NCBI GenBank assembly: GCA_017432405.1
Contig: JAFRJF010000048.1
Coordinates: 1 to 31,611, forward strand
Source of the DNA: Clostridia bacterium
GTDB lineage: Bacteria; Bacillota_A; Clostridia; Christensenellales; Aristaeellaceae
Direction: 5' to 3'
DNA length: 31,611 nucleotides
The notes beneath the pieces were generated by a model. The model saw only the letters and a program-made list of their open reading frames with translations, had not been told where the DNA came from and ran no database searches. Positions 15,323 to 23,898 of this stretch are shown piece after piece; position 1 is the stretch's first letter; each line of letters starts with the position of its first letter. The translations under genes and the position numbers were made by a program.

Positions 15323-16675
15323 ATGAAATACGACAAACACGGCTACCGTGACCTGACTACAGGCAGCATCTGGAAAAAGCTGGTGCTGTTCGCCATGCCC
15401 CTGCTGCTCTCGAGCCTCGTCCAGCAGCTCTACAATACCGTCGACCTGATCTTTGCGGGAAACCTGATCGACTCCAACGCCTCCGCCGCCATCGGCATGA
15501 GCGGCATGCTGATCACATGCCTGGTGGGCTTCTTTGGCGGCATGTCGGTCGGCGCAGGGGTGTTGATCGCCCGGAGCTACGGCAATGAGGATTACGACGG
15601 CTTGCACAGGGCCATCCACAGCACCGTGGCGCTCTGCGCGATTGGGAGCATTCTGCTGCTCGTGCTCGGCGAAGCGCTGACGCCGGTATACCTGCGCCTG
15701 GTACACACGCCCGAAGGGCTGTGGCCCATGGCGATGGGATATTTGCGCATCTACTTCATTTCCATGCCTGCGATCCTGTTCTACAACCTCTGTTCGGGTG
15801 TGCTGCGCTCGCTGGGCGACAGCCGCAGCACCCTCGTCGCCCAGGTCGCGGGCGGCCTGTTCAACGTGCTGGCCGACTGGCTCTTCATCGCCAGGCTGCA
15901 CTGTGGGGTGGCTGGCGCGGCCTGGGCGACGCTGATCTCCCAGACCATATCGGTGGCCTATGTCGTGTATCGACTCAAAAAGCTCGACGGGCCCTACGCG
16001 CTGAAGCTCAGGCAGGTGCGCCTGGATCGGGGCGTGCTGCGGGAAACGCTGCGGATCGGCGTCCCCGCAGGCGTTCAATCGCTGGTGATCACGCTCTCCA
16101 ACGTCTTCGTGCAATACCACATCAACCGCCTCGGCGGCAGCGCCATCGCCGCCTTCACCGCATATTTCAAGATAGAACTGATCGTCTACTATCCCATCAT
16201 GGCACTGGGACAGGCCATGATGACCTTCGTGGGCCAGAACATGGGCGCGGGCAAGCCCGAGCGGGTCCGCCGAGGGCTTTGGGAATGCCTGGGCCTGGGC
16301 GTCGGCGTCTCGCTGCTGTTGAGCGCACTGGGCCTTCTGGGCGGAAGACTCTTGTTCAGCGCATTCTATGCTGACGGGTCGGCGATTGCACTGGGCCTCC
16401 GCGTCATCGCGGCCACGTTTCCCTTTTATTTCATCTATTGCTTTTTGGAGATTCCCGGCGACGCCCTGCGTGGCATGGGGGAATCCAGGCTGCCGATGCT
16501 GATCGTCATCGTCAATCTTTGCCTGTTGCGCACGGCGCTGCTGTTCCTGATCGTGCCCCGGTGGCCCGACGTGCGCGGCATCGCCGTGTGCTATCCCATC
16601 ACCTGGGCGGTGACCGGCGCGTGCATGCTGGTCTGCTGGCTGAAGAGAAGCACCAGGATTAAACCTGCCGGCTAA
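15323..16675 (+). CDS. MATE family multidrug/cation exporter
   Basis: A 450-residue protein with 12 hydrophobic segments in two similar halves. The N-terminal pattern is standard for NorM/DinF-like MATE proteins: IWKKLVLFAMPLLLSSLVQQLYNTVDLIFAGNLI, then GMSGMLITCLVGFFGGMSVGAGVLIARSYG; the second half has QAMMTFVGQNMGAGKPERV. It should use a Na+ or H+ gradient to export cationic compounds. The ribosome binding site before the ATG is weak and no promoter is obvious, so read-through from the metal-resistance operon is possible. Substrate unknown. Confidence 0.93.
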   Translation: MKYDKHGYRDLTTGSIWKKLVLFAMPLLLSSLVQQLYNTVDLIFAGNLIDSNASAAIGMSGMLITCLVGFFGGMSVGAGVLIARSYGNEDYDGLHRAIHSTVALCAIGSILLLVLGEALTPVYLRLVHTPEGLWPMAMGYLRIYFISMPAILFYNLCSGVLRSLGDSRSTLVAQVAGGLFNVLADWLFIARLHCGVAGAAWATLISQTISVAYVVYRLKKLDGPYALKLRQVRLDRGVLRETLRIGVPAGVQSLVITLSNVFVQYHINRLGGSAIAAFTAYFKIELIVYYPIMALGQAMMTFVGQNMGAGKPERVRRGLWECLGLGVGVSLLLSALGLLGGRLLFSAFYADGSAIALGLRVIAATFPFYFIYCFLEIPGDALRGMGESRLPMLIVIVNLCLLRTALLFLIVPRWPDVRGIAVCYPITWAVTGACMLVCWLKRSTRIKPAG

Positions 16676-16715
16676 TTGAAAAGCATCAGTAGTTGACCGA
16701 CTGAACACTAACATT

Positions 16716-16746
16716 GAAAAACAGGGGCGGTGAATCACCGTCCCTG
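16716..16746 (-). terminator. Terminator of the PAP2 gene
   Basis: Inverted repeat CAGGGGCGGTGA/TCACCGTCCCTG (16722-16746) with a T tract on the minus strand (GAAAAAC on plus, 16716-16722). It lies between convergent genes and could also stop MATE transcription weakly. Confidence 0.7.
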
Positions 16747-16762
16747 CGCGATTGTAAGTCGC

Positions 16763-17710
16763 TTATGCGCTCACCGTCTCGTCCTTCAGCGCCGCCTTCA
16801 TCACGGCGGGCCAGATGGCGATGATGAACATTATGCGGATGACGTTGTTGGCGAAGCAGCCCCAGTGCGTGCCAAGCAGCGCCTCCATCGGCCCGCCAAG
16901 GATCTGTATGATACCGTAGGTGATCACGCCGCCGACCAGCGCCGCGACGACATTCTGCCGGGAGCAGGTGGGCCTGAAGCGGACCCAGGTCTTCTCGATG
17001 AACCGGCCCGCGCACAGCGCCATGAACGCGCCGATGTCGCCGTAGCCGTCCTTCATCATCTTCTTCGGGTCCACCAGAAGCTTCCCGTCCACGTAGTCCA
17101 TCGGATAGGACTTGACGGAGATGTAGAACAGCGCGGCGATTCCCAGAATCACGCCCAGGGCCAGGAACAGGTTTTCCTTCTCCGGGTTCTGACGGAGGTA
17201 GCCAAACAGCTTCCTCATGCCCCAAATCACCAGCACGCCCTCGGTCATGCCGACGGCCACATCCTGGGGCGTGTGGACGCCCAGGTAGTTGCGGGAAAAG
17301 CCTGTGATGAGCGCCAGCAGTATGCACAGCACCGAAACCCAGCGCATCTTTTTCCAGGCGCTGACCGCCATGGAGCCGTAGATGGACGTGGCCATGGTGG
17401 TGTGGCCGCTGGGGAAGGAGTAGCCTGTCGCGGTGCTTATGGCATCCCCGGCGGGAAGTATACGGCTGTCCCGGATCCACGGGCGATAGACGCAGGCGGT
17501 CAGCTTGACCACGGCGTTGACGGCGATGGTGGCCGTATAGGACGCCACCGTATAGAGTCCGCTCTCCTTGTCCACGCACCAGTAGATCATCGCCGGAATG
17601 ATGACCAGGAAGGTGACCGCGAAAAGGGAGATCATCTCCATGAATGGCGTCAGCGCGTCATTGATGCTGTTTCTGAAGTTCTGCAAGAAAAGCAGGTATT
17701 GTATGTCCAT
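16763..17710 (-). CDS. PAP2 superfamily membrane phosphatase
   Basis: A 315-residue protein starting MDIQYLLFLQNF; AGGAGGAG sits 7 bases before the ATG at 17710, while the longer frame lacks one. PAP2 catalytic motifs are complete: KLTACVYRPWI (K-x6-RP), YSFPSGHT (PSGH) and SRNYLGVHTPQD (SR-x5-H). Several TM helices flank them, and an extra hydrophobic C-terminal region is present, longer than simple undecaprenyl-pyrophosphatase-type members. It should hydrolyse lipid phosphates or pyrophosphates at the membrane surface. Substrate cannot be told from sequence. Confidence 0.92.
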   Translation of the reverse strand: MDIQYLLFLQNFRNSINDALTPFMEMISLFAVTFLVIIPAMIYWCVDKESGLYTVASYTATIAVNAVVKLTACVYRPWIRDSRILPAGDAISTATGYSFPSGHTTMATSIYGSMAVSAWKKMRWVSVLCILLALITGFSRNYLGVHTPQDVAVGMTEGVLVIWGMRKLFGYLRQNPEKENLFLALGVILGIAALFYISVKSYPMDYVDGKLLVDPKKMMKDGYGDIGAFMALCAGRFIEKTWVRFRPTCSRQNVVAALVGGVITYGIIQILGGPMEALLGTHWGCFANNVIRIMFIIAIWPAVMKAALKDETVSA

Positions 17711-18078
17711 GTGTCTTCTCCTCCTGTGACTGTGGTTGCTATGGGGTTCCCGCAGCCAGATCGCTGTCCTGACTATGATTCGCATTTCTGAAATCACGTC
17801 AACCAATAATGCCTTCACGGAAGCCGCTATAATGGGAAACGAGTCCTGGTATTTCCTGTGTCTGTCATTATAGTTTGGATTTGCCTGCCTGTCAACAGCT
17901 TTTAGCATTGATTATGCTCCAGGGTACGCACATTTATTGTTTAAATTGTGTTTACATTTAACGACTATTATAGTATAATAATATGGTATAGCAGAGTCAA
18001 CAGCAACGCGAAGGCATTGCTTGGTAGAGCGCGATGGCCGAGGCTCAATGTGCACCGCATAACAAGGAGGAATACACA
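17711..18078. other. Intergenic region between divergent genes
   Basis: About 370 bases. It holds the PAP2 ribosome binding site on the minus strand and the strong promoter at 17951-17979 on the plus strand. I see no other gene, tRNA or riboswitch. Confidence 0.5.
17951..17979 (+). promoter_or_regulatory. Sigma-A promoter for the double-glycine SH3 gene
   Basis: TTTACA (17951-17956), 17-base spacer, TATAAT (17974-17979) in AT-rich DNA. The leader to the ATG at 18079 is about 90 bases. Confidence 0.75.
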
Positions 18079-18381
18079 ATGAATGATTTCTTTGAATCGT
18101 CTGTCAGGGAACTGAACCTGGACGAGCTGGAGCTGGTCACGGGCGGCAAGAAGCGCCCTTTTGTGCGCTCACTGGCTAAGGATGTCAACGTTCGATCGGG
18201 CCCCGGTACGGAATATCCCGTGGTTGCCCAGCTGGGCTACCTGGACGAGGTGGCGGTCATCAGCAAGAAGATCGTGAAGAACGGTAAATACTATTGGGCG
18301 AAGGTCACCGTCGCCGTCAGCCAGTCGAAGCAAGTGGAAGGATGGGTTTGCTCCAAGTATTGTGAAGGCTGCTGGAACTGA
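18079..18381 (+). CDS. Small protein: double-glycine leader followed by bacterial SH3 domain
   Basis: A 100-residue protein; AAGGAGG precedes the ATG at 18079. Residues 1-23 (MNDFFESSVRELN then LDELELVTGG) match a bacteriocin/ComC-type leader ending in a Gly-Gly cleavage site. The following 77 residues resemble a bacterial SH3 domain (DVNVRSGPGTEYPVVAQLGYLDEVAVI... YYWAKVTV... VEGWVCSKY), ending with two cysteines (CSKYCEGC adds a third). SH3b domains commonly bind cell-wall peptides. The leader predicts export by a C39-peptidase ABC transporter, which is not encoded nearby. Glycogen branching enzyme follows 109 bases later and may be co-transcribed. Function unknown; a wall-targeted secreted peptide is a reasonable idea. 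Confidence 0.8.
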   Translation: MNDFFESSVRELNLDELELVTGGKKRPFVRSLAKDVNVRSGPGTEYPVVAQLGYLDEVAVISKKIVKNGKYYWAKVTVAVSQSKQVEGWVCSKYCEGCWN

Positions 18382-18490
18382 TACAGAAAGCCCTGTCAGC
18401 CATTATGGAAAAGGTCGTCCTGTAACAAGATATAACGAGTATATACACACCGGCAACAGAGCGACACGCACGCGAAAGGAAGGATAAATC

Positions 18491-20419
18491 ATGGCAGAGA
18501 TCACAGAGCGCAGCGCCGTCTTTACCGACTACGACAGCTACCTTTTCCACCAGGGAACGAACTATGAGGTCTACCGAAAGCTGGGCGCCCACCCGGACAT
18601 GGAGGAGGGCGTGAAGGGCACCCGGTTCAACGTCTGGGCGCCCAACGCCCAGTATGTTTCCGTCATCACCGCGAAGACCGGCTGGGAGGACGAGAAGTGG
18701 ATGCACCGCTGCGCGGGCGACGGCGGCGTGTGGGAATGCTTCCTGCCCGACGTTGGCCCCGGCGACGCTTACCGCTACGTCATCACCGGCCAGGACGGCG
18801 TGAAGCGCTACAAGTCCGACCCCTACGGCTTCTGGTATGAAAAGCGCCCCCAGAGCGCGTCCATCGTCTGCGCGCTGGATACCTTCGTCTGGGACGACGA
18901 CATCCACCAGGCCCAGCGGGACAACACCAAGGTCGTGGAGCGCCCCATGTCCATCTACGAGGTGCACCTGGGCAGCTGGAAGAAGGGCTTCCAGGGCGAC
19001 TGGGATGAAGACGGCTTCTTGAACTATCGACAGCTGGCGGACGACCTGACCCAGTATATGACCTACATGGGCTTTACCCACGTGGAGCTGATGGGCATCT
19101 GCGAGCATCCCTTTGACCTGTCCTGGGGCTACCAGGTGACGGGCTACTATGCCCCCACGTCCCGCTACGGCACGCCGGACGATTTCCGCTATTTCGTGAA
19201 CGCCATGCACAAGGCGGGCATCGGCGTGATCCTGGACTGGGTGCCCGCCCACTTCCCGAAGGACGCCTTCGCCATGGGCTGGTTCGACGGCACGCCGCTC
19301 TATGAGAACAGCGACCCGCTGCGCCGGGAGTTCCCGGTCTGGGGCACGCTGGCCTTCGACCACGGCAAGCCGGAGGTGCGGAATTTCCTGATCGCCAACG
19401 CCATCTACTGGATCAGGGAGTTCCACATCGACGCCCTGCGGGTGGACGCCGTGGCTTCGATGCTGTACAACGACTATGACCGCAGCGAGTGGCGGCCCAA
19501 TGTGTTCGGCGGCCGCATGAACCTGGAGAGCATGGACTTCATGCGCCAGCTGAACTACGAGGTCTGCGGCCAGACCACCGGCTTTTTGATCGCGGAGGAT
19601 TCCTCCGCCGAGTGGGGCATCACCGAGGACGTAACCCGCGGTGGCCTGGGTTTTACCTTTAAGTGGAACATGGGCTGGATGAACGACACCATCCGCTACA
19701 TGAACCTCGATCCGGTCTATCGCAAGTGGCACCACGGCAACCTGACCCACATCGCCGACTACGCCTTCACGGAGAACTACATACTGGTGCTCAGCCACGA
19801 CGAGGTGGTGTACGGCAAGGGCTCCATGGTGAACAAGTCGCCGGGCAGCGAGGCCGACAAGATGGGCGAGGTCAAGACCCTCTACACCTGGCAGTTCACC
19901 TTCCCCGGAAAGAAGCTGCTGTTCATGGGCCAGGAGTTCGCGATGAGCCGGGAGTGGAACGTGAAGGAGAGCATCGACTGGCACCTGGCGGACGACTTCG
20001 TCCACCGGGACGTGATGCAGTGCGTCAACAACCTGTTGCACGTCTACAAGAGCCATCCCTGCCTGTACATGGACAGCAAGAACCCCACCACCTTCGAATG
20101 GGTCAACCGGGGCGACGCCGACCGCAATATCGTGGCCTACTACCGCCGCAACCCCTGGAACTACGACGGCGCGGTGCTGGTGGTGTGCAACTTCTCCCCG
20201 ATGTCCTATCACGACTACACCGTGGGCGTGCCGATGGAGGGCTATTACAACCGCATATTTTCCACCTACGACAGCCTCCCCGGCCAGGGCAACCCCGCCG
20301 AGATCGGCGGCATACCGCCGCTGACCGCCCAGTGGCACGACTGCGACGGTTACAGCCACATGCTGACCTACAGCCTGCGGCCCTTTGAATCCGTGATCAT
20401 CGAGTTCCCGACGAAATAA
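18491..20419 (+). CDS. glgB: 1,4-alpha-glucan branching enzyme
   Basis: Introduces alpha-1,6 branches into glycogen-type glucans in the cytoplasm. The 642-residue protein has a CBM48-like N-terminal domain (GTRFNVWAPNAQYVSVI) and a GH13 barrel: DWVPAHFPKD, DALRVDAVASM with nucleophile D319, LIAEDSS with acid/base E369, and LSHDEVVYGKGS with D437. These, and the long VMGWFDGTPLYE-like loop after region I, fit subfamily GH13_8/9 branching enzymes. AAGGAAGGA precedes the ATG and a textbook terminator follows. No other glycogen gene is adjacent. Confidence 0.95.
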   Translation: MAEITERSAVFTDYDSYLFHQGTNYEVYRKLGAHPDMEEGVKGTRFNVWAPNAQYVSVITAKTGWEDEKWMHRCAGDGGVWECFLPDVGPGDAYRYVITGQDGVKRYKSDPYGFWYEKRPQSASIVCALDTFVWDDDIHQAQRDNTKVVERPMSIYEVHLGSWKKGFQGDWDEDGFLNYRQLADDLTQYMTYMGFTHVELMGICEHPFDLSWGYQVTGYYAPTSRYGTPDDFRYFVNAMHKAGIGVILDWVPAHFPKDAFAMGWFDGTPLYENSDPLRREFPVWGTLAFDHGKPEVRNFLIANAIYWIREFHIDALRVDAVASMLYNDYDRSEWRPNVFGGRMNLESMDFMRQLNYEVCGQTTGFLIAEDSSAEWGITEDVTRGGLGFTFKWNMGWMNDTIRYMNLDPVYRKWHHGNLTHIADYAFTENYILVLSHDEVVYGKGSMVNKSPGSEADKMGEVKTLYTWQFTFPGKKLLFMGQEFAMSREWNVKESIDWHLADDFVHRDVMQCVNNLLHVYKSHPCLYMDSKNPTTFEWVNRGDADRNIVAYYRRNPWNYDGAVLVVCNFSPMSYHDYTVGVPMEGYYNRIFSTYDSLPGQGNPAEIGGIPPLTAQWHDCDGYSHMLTYSLRPFESVIIEFPTK

Positions 20420-20431
20420 GCCGGACAAAAT

Positions 20432-20464
20432 GCAGGGGCGGCATTGCGCCGCCCCTGCGTTTTT
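20432..20464 (+). terminator. Intrinsic terminator of glgB
   Basis: Perfect 11-bp stem (20432-20442 with 20448-20458), five-base loop and a TTTTT tract (20460-20464). Confidence 0.9.
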
Positions 20465-20465
20465 C

Positions 20466-20850
20466 AACCCGTTTATGCCTGCTCCGAAGGATCGCTGGCC
20501 GAGGGACTGCGGTTCTTCGCGACCCATGAGGGTCCCTACGCCGGGCACTGCCAGGAGGGCAGGGACCGCACGGGCGTGGTGGCGGCGCTCCTCGAATGCT
20601 TCATGGGGGCCGATTACGATGAAGTCAGGAAGGACTACATGTCGACCTTCTTCAGCTATTATGGCATTGAGCCCAGGGACGCGGACTATGATCAAATCGC
20701 GAACAACAACATCGCTGCGACGCTTCGGAAGCTGATCGGATTGGAGGATCTCAACAACGCCGACCTGGCCGGGGCCGCAGAGGATTTCTTTCGCGAAATC
20801 GGGCTGAGCGGTGAAGAATTAGCGGCGCTTCGCGCCAACCTCGCAAAATC
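20466..20850 (+). pseudogene. C-terminal part of tyrosine-protein phosphatase
   Basis: Begins abruptly after the glgB terminator with no start codon of its own (the open frame runs from inside the terminator at 20444). It encodes the phosphatase P-loop HCQEGRDRTG (C-x5-R pattern) preceded by AEGLRFFATHEGPYAG and followed by a helical region (ALLECFMGADYDEVRKDYMSTFFSYYG...). The N-terminal half of this bacterial Y_phosphatase3-type enzyme is absent. It joins in frame to DUF3089 sequence around 20848, so the visible protein is a deletion chimera. Confidence 0.7.
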
Positions 20851-21532
20851 CTGTTTTGAGGGAAAATCCAAATATGCCAATATGGAGAACTGGGCCTATT
20901 GCGGCGTCGGCACGGACAAAGGCGCGGACATATTCATCGTTGGGCCGACGGTGGTCAACTCCGATGACTACAACATGTCCCTCGACGACAAAAACTGGTA
21001 CAGGTTCATGCGGGCGCTGAACATGCAGAAGGGCATCTATGAAGACGGCCTTCGGATGTACGCCCCGTATTACGCCCAGCTCTCCCTCAAGGCCTATGTG
21101 TTGACGGAGGAGGCACGTGAGCCCTGGCTTGAAATCGCCTACAGCGACGTCTCCGAGGCGTTCCGGTACTACCTGGAGCACGAAAACCAGGGCAGGCCCA
21201 TCGTGCTGTTCGGCTATTCCCAGGGCGCAGACCATGTCTTCAGGCTGTTGGAGGAATTCTTTGGGGACGAAGCGTTGTATGACCGGCTCATTGCGGCGTA
21301 TGCCATCGGATGGGGCTGGTCCTTTGAAGAGGCTGAAAGGGTTCCGCAGGTCGTGCCCGCCGCCGGCGAGGACGACATCGGCTGCGTGATCAGCTACGAC
21401 GCGGAGGCCCCGGAGGTGGACGGCACCCTCGTTACACCGCAGGACGAAAGGCACTTCGCCATCAGCTTGGACGGGTTCGAACCAATGAGAATTGCACCGG
21501 CTGCAACAAGTGTATCCAGGTCTGCGGCGTGA
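20851..21532 (+). pseudogene. DUF3089-type alpha/beta hydrolase remnant
   Basis: Same frame as the phosphatase piece. It shows the DUF3089 start (ENWAYCGVGTDKGADIFIVGPTVV), the tetrad-like middle (YSDVSEAFRYYLEHENQGRP) and the nucleophile elbow GYSQGAD, in place of the usual GHSQG. The expected C-terminal third is missing: near 21470 the sequence switches into Fe-S protein coding DNA in another frame, and the frame then runs on to a meaningless stop at 21532. The gene has lost both ends and is unlikely to be functional. Confidence 0.65.
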
Positions 21533-22146
21533 TGGGCGCATGCGTTGCCACGGACGTCCTCGAGGACAACCGATCCTATATCAAGGTTGACGTTCGATCA
21601 TCTGTGGAATACCTGCGCGCCCATGACATATCCGGCGCGCCGTGCACGGACGAGCTGCCCTATGAGCTGGGCACCATATGGCCCATGCCAGGAGGCCTGG
21701 CCGAATACGCCCGATGGCTCGTGGGGGACGACGTGTTTATCCGGCAGATGAATAAGGACACGGAGGAGGCCCGAAGCATCAACTGCACGGCCTGCGGCTA
21801 TCACAGCTGCCGGGAGATGGCGAACGCGATCTACTACGGCTTTACCCGCAAGGAGAACTGCATTCACTACCTGAAGGATTCCGTGGAGAGCCAGCGGCGG
21901 AAGCTCCAATATGTCGCGGAGCACGATGATTATCTGGACGTCTACAACCGGCGGGCGTTGATCGGCAGGGTCGAGGCACTGCCCGAGGCTTCCGAATACG
22001 CCCTCGTCGACGTCAACCTGAACGGCTTCAAGGGGATCAACGATACCTATGGCTACAGTGAAGCCGACAAGCTGCTGGTTCAGGTCGCGGAAAACCTGAA
22101 GCGGGCCACAGCGAAATACGGCCATTCAGGAGATGCTGGAGAATGA
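21478..22146 (+). pseudogene. Fe-S/hydrogenase-like sensor with truncated GGDEF domain
   Basis: No proper start: the frame emerges from the DUF3089 remnant. It has a 4Fe-4S motif (ENCTGCNKCIQVC), then KVDVR joined directly to SSVEYLRAHDISG... PYELGTIWPMPGGL, which belongs near the end of the iron-only-hydrogenase-like domain, so the central part is deleted in frame. A second cysteine set follows (NCTACGYHSCREMANAIYYG... ENCIHYL), then the front half of a GGDEF domain (EHDDYLDVYNRRAL ... LVDVNLNGFKGINDTYGYSEADKLL). It breaks at AKYGH, just before the GGDEF signature, and shifts frame into the EAL sequence. The intact ancestor would be an Fe-S-linked GGDEF-EAL protein that controls c-di-GMP. 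Confidence 0.75.
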
Positions 22147-22578
22147 TGGCTTCTACATGCTCTACCAGCCCCAGGTCGATGTCAGGACCCGGCAGCTCGT
22201 CGGCTTCGAGGCCCTCGCCCGGACAAAGGGGCGCGACCTGCCGCCGGGGAAATTCATACCGGTCGCCGAGAAAAATGGACTGATTTGGAAGATCGGGCGG
22301 GTGACGACGGAGCTCGTCGTCCGGCAAATCGCCTGCCGGTGGACGTCATCAAGCTGGATAAATCCATCGTGGACACCTACCTTGTGCCGGGAAAGGATCA
22401 CTTTATTCAGAACGTGATTCAGCTTGTGCACGACCTGGACAAGAGGATCATCATCGAGGGCGTAGAAACCCAGGGCCAGGCGCGGCGGCTGAAGGAACTC
22501 GGCGCGGATATCATACAGGGCTACTATTATAGCAAGCCCATACCGCCGGAGAACGCGATTGACTTTATGCCGCTGTGA
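22120..22578 (+). pseudogene. EAL (c-di-GMP phosphodiesterase) domain in two broken pieces
   Basis: Starts as QEMLENDGFYMLYQPQVDVRTRQLVGFEALAR, the normal EAL opening with EAL itself intact, and continues to VTTELVVRQIA. At about 22328 a deletion with frame change moves to LPVDVIKLDKSIVD..., followed by the late motifs (IIIEGVETQGQARRLKELGADIIQGYYYSKPIP) and a normal stop. The central part, including several metal ligands, is lost, so it cannot be an active phosphodiesterase. It belongs to the same ancestral gene as the preceding Fe-S/GGDEF remnant. Confidence 0.8.
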
Positions 22579-22641
22579 TCACCCGGGCCGGCGTCAACGG
22601 CATGCGGCCGTCTCTGCGGTGCGGATTGAAGTACGGTCTCG

Positions 22642-23733
22642 TCATTCCCTGAGGGCGTACACCCACGGCTCGGAATCCTCCGGCTCCAGGGCATACCGCC
22701 TGGCCGTCAGGTGATCCCACTGCCCATTATCATTCTCATCGGAGAAGGTGAGCACGGTTCCAACGCCGTTGGTGATATACCCGGCGTTCATGTAGACAAA
22801 GCGAAGCGTTTGGGTTTCGGTGACCAGGTCGTCGCCACGCTTTCGCATGGTCTTGCCTTCAGCGGCCGCATCCCGGCTTTGAACGGTCAATGCTTCGCCG
22901 GGCATTTTCAGATAATTAGCCTGCTCCACGGCCCTGCCGCTGTCTCGCATTTCCACCGTGTGATTATGGCCCCACAGGAAGACGATGTCATGGCTTTCAG
23001 AAGCCGCGTTCAAAGCCTTCGTCCACGTCCACGCGCCGGCATTATCGCCGCGGTTCGCGTGCAGGGGCACGTGGGACATGACGATGATGGGGCGATGATC
23101 CTCCAATGTGTCGACCCAGCTCAGGAAACGGCGGCTGGCCGTTTGTGCGGATACGCCGTTTGGATCCACGCTGTCTTTTCCTTCATATCCCAGGGCCTGT
23201 TCGTCACTGTCGTGGATCATCTGGGCAAATGTAATGCCGTAGACATAATACCCGCTGGCAGAGACGGGGCCGGAGAAAAAGGCCGCGTCATAGGGATCTG
23301 TCGCATGGATATCGTGCGACCCATAGGTGTACAGGGTCTGCACGCTCTCACCGAAGACATGCTTCACCTGCGCGTCTACAGCCGTCATGGAAAAATAGGG
23401 CGCGCCGATGGGGTAGCCGCTCGCGTCGATGGATCTATCGCCGCCATCGCCCACGTTGTCGCCGCCCAGCAGGACGATCTCCGGCATGACGCCGTCGTCT
23501 GCCACCAACGCCAGCACTTCCGTCAGGTGGTTGTGCCAGATTAGATTGCCGTCGGAATCGTATACGGGCAGCTTCTTTTTGGGCCTCTTGCCCCCGCTTT
23601 CTTCTGGAGAGGCGGATTCCGTTTCATATTTCGCATGTCGATCCGTCGCAACAAAGATGGAGGTGTCCGCAAGCGCAGTGCCGATGCAGAGAAGCATTGC
23701 GAGGAGGGCAACGCAAACGCACTTTTTATTCAT
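22642..23733 (-). CDS. Exported calcineurin-like metallophosphoesterase
   Basis: A 363-residue protein. The start at 23733 (MNKKCVCVALLAMLLCIGTALA) gives a clean signal peptide with a GGAGAAAGG ribosome binding site; the longer frame would run through the tRNA remnant. Metallophosphoesterase motifs appear in order: FVATDRH (D-x-H), LLGGDNVGDGG, GSHDIH (usual GNHD, with Ser in place of Asn), MSHVPLH and WGHNHT. The Asn-to-Ser change removes a metal ligand and could lower or change activity. Secreted or wall-exposed; substrate not predictable. Confidence 0.87.
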   Translation of the reverse strand: MNKKCVCVALLAMLLCIGTALADTSIFVATDRHAKYETESASPEESGGKRPKKKLPVYDSDGNLIWHNHLTEVLALVADDGVMPEIVLLGGDNVGDGGDRSIDASGYPIGAPYFSMTAVDAQVKHVFGESVQTLYTYGSHDIHATDPYDAAFFSGPVSASGYYVYGITFAQMIHDSDEQALGYEGKDSVDPNGVSAQTASRRFLSWVDTLEDHRPIIVMSHVPLHANRGDNAGAWTWTKALNAASESHDIVFLWGHNHTVEMRDSGRAVEQANYLKMPGEALTVQSRDAAAEGKTMRKRGDDLVTETQTLRFVYMNAGYITNGVGTVLTFSDENDNGQWDHLTARRYALEPEDSEPWVYALRE

Positions 23734-23819
23734 GTATCCTTTCTCCTTTGCCATATGTTTATCGCACATTCCCTGAACAATGCCGCCGGGCGGCCCCTTA
23801 AACGCAATATACAAATAAG

Positions 23820-23842
23820 GCACTTTGATACTATCAAAGTGC
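23820..23842. repeat. Perfect inverted repeat next to the tRNA remnant
   Basis: GCACTTTGATACTATCAAAGTGC forms a 9-bp stem with a 5-base loop. It lies after the 3' end of the tRNA remnant (minus strand) and upstream of the metallophosphoesterase start. It could be a terminator of the old tRNA gene or an operator. Confidence 0.5.
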
Positions 23843-23853
23843 TCATAAATCTG

Positions 23854-23898
23854 AGGTGCCCCATCGGGGATTCGAACCCCGACACCCTGATTAGAAGT
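23854..23898 (-). other. 3' remnant of a tRNA-Arg(TCT) gene, possible attachment site
   Basis: On the minus strand the sequence has a tRNA anticodon loop ACTTCTAAT, TCAGG, a variable loop GGTGT, a perfect T-arm CGGGG-TTCGAAT-CCCCG, and the 3' acceptor strand ATGGGGCA followed by CCT. The 5' acceptor strand (expected GCCCCAT), D-arm and a paired 5' anticodon stem are not found upstream. This is a tRNA 3' half, the part usually left behind or duplicated by tRNA-targeting integrases. No integrase gene is in the window. Confidence 0.7.

Noticed and set aside
18317..20695. 792-codon minus-strand open frame
   Set aside because: Antisense to the branching enzyme gene; no recognisable family and no ribosome binding site.
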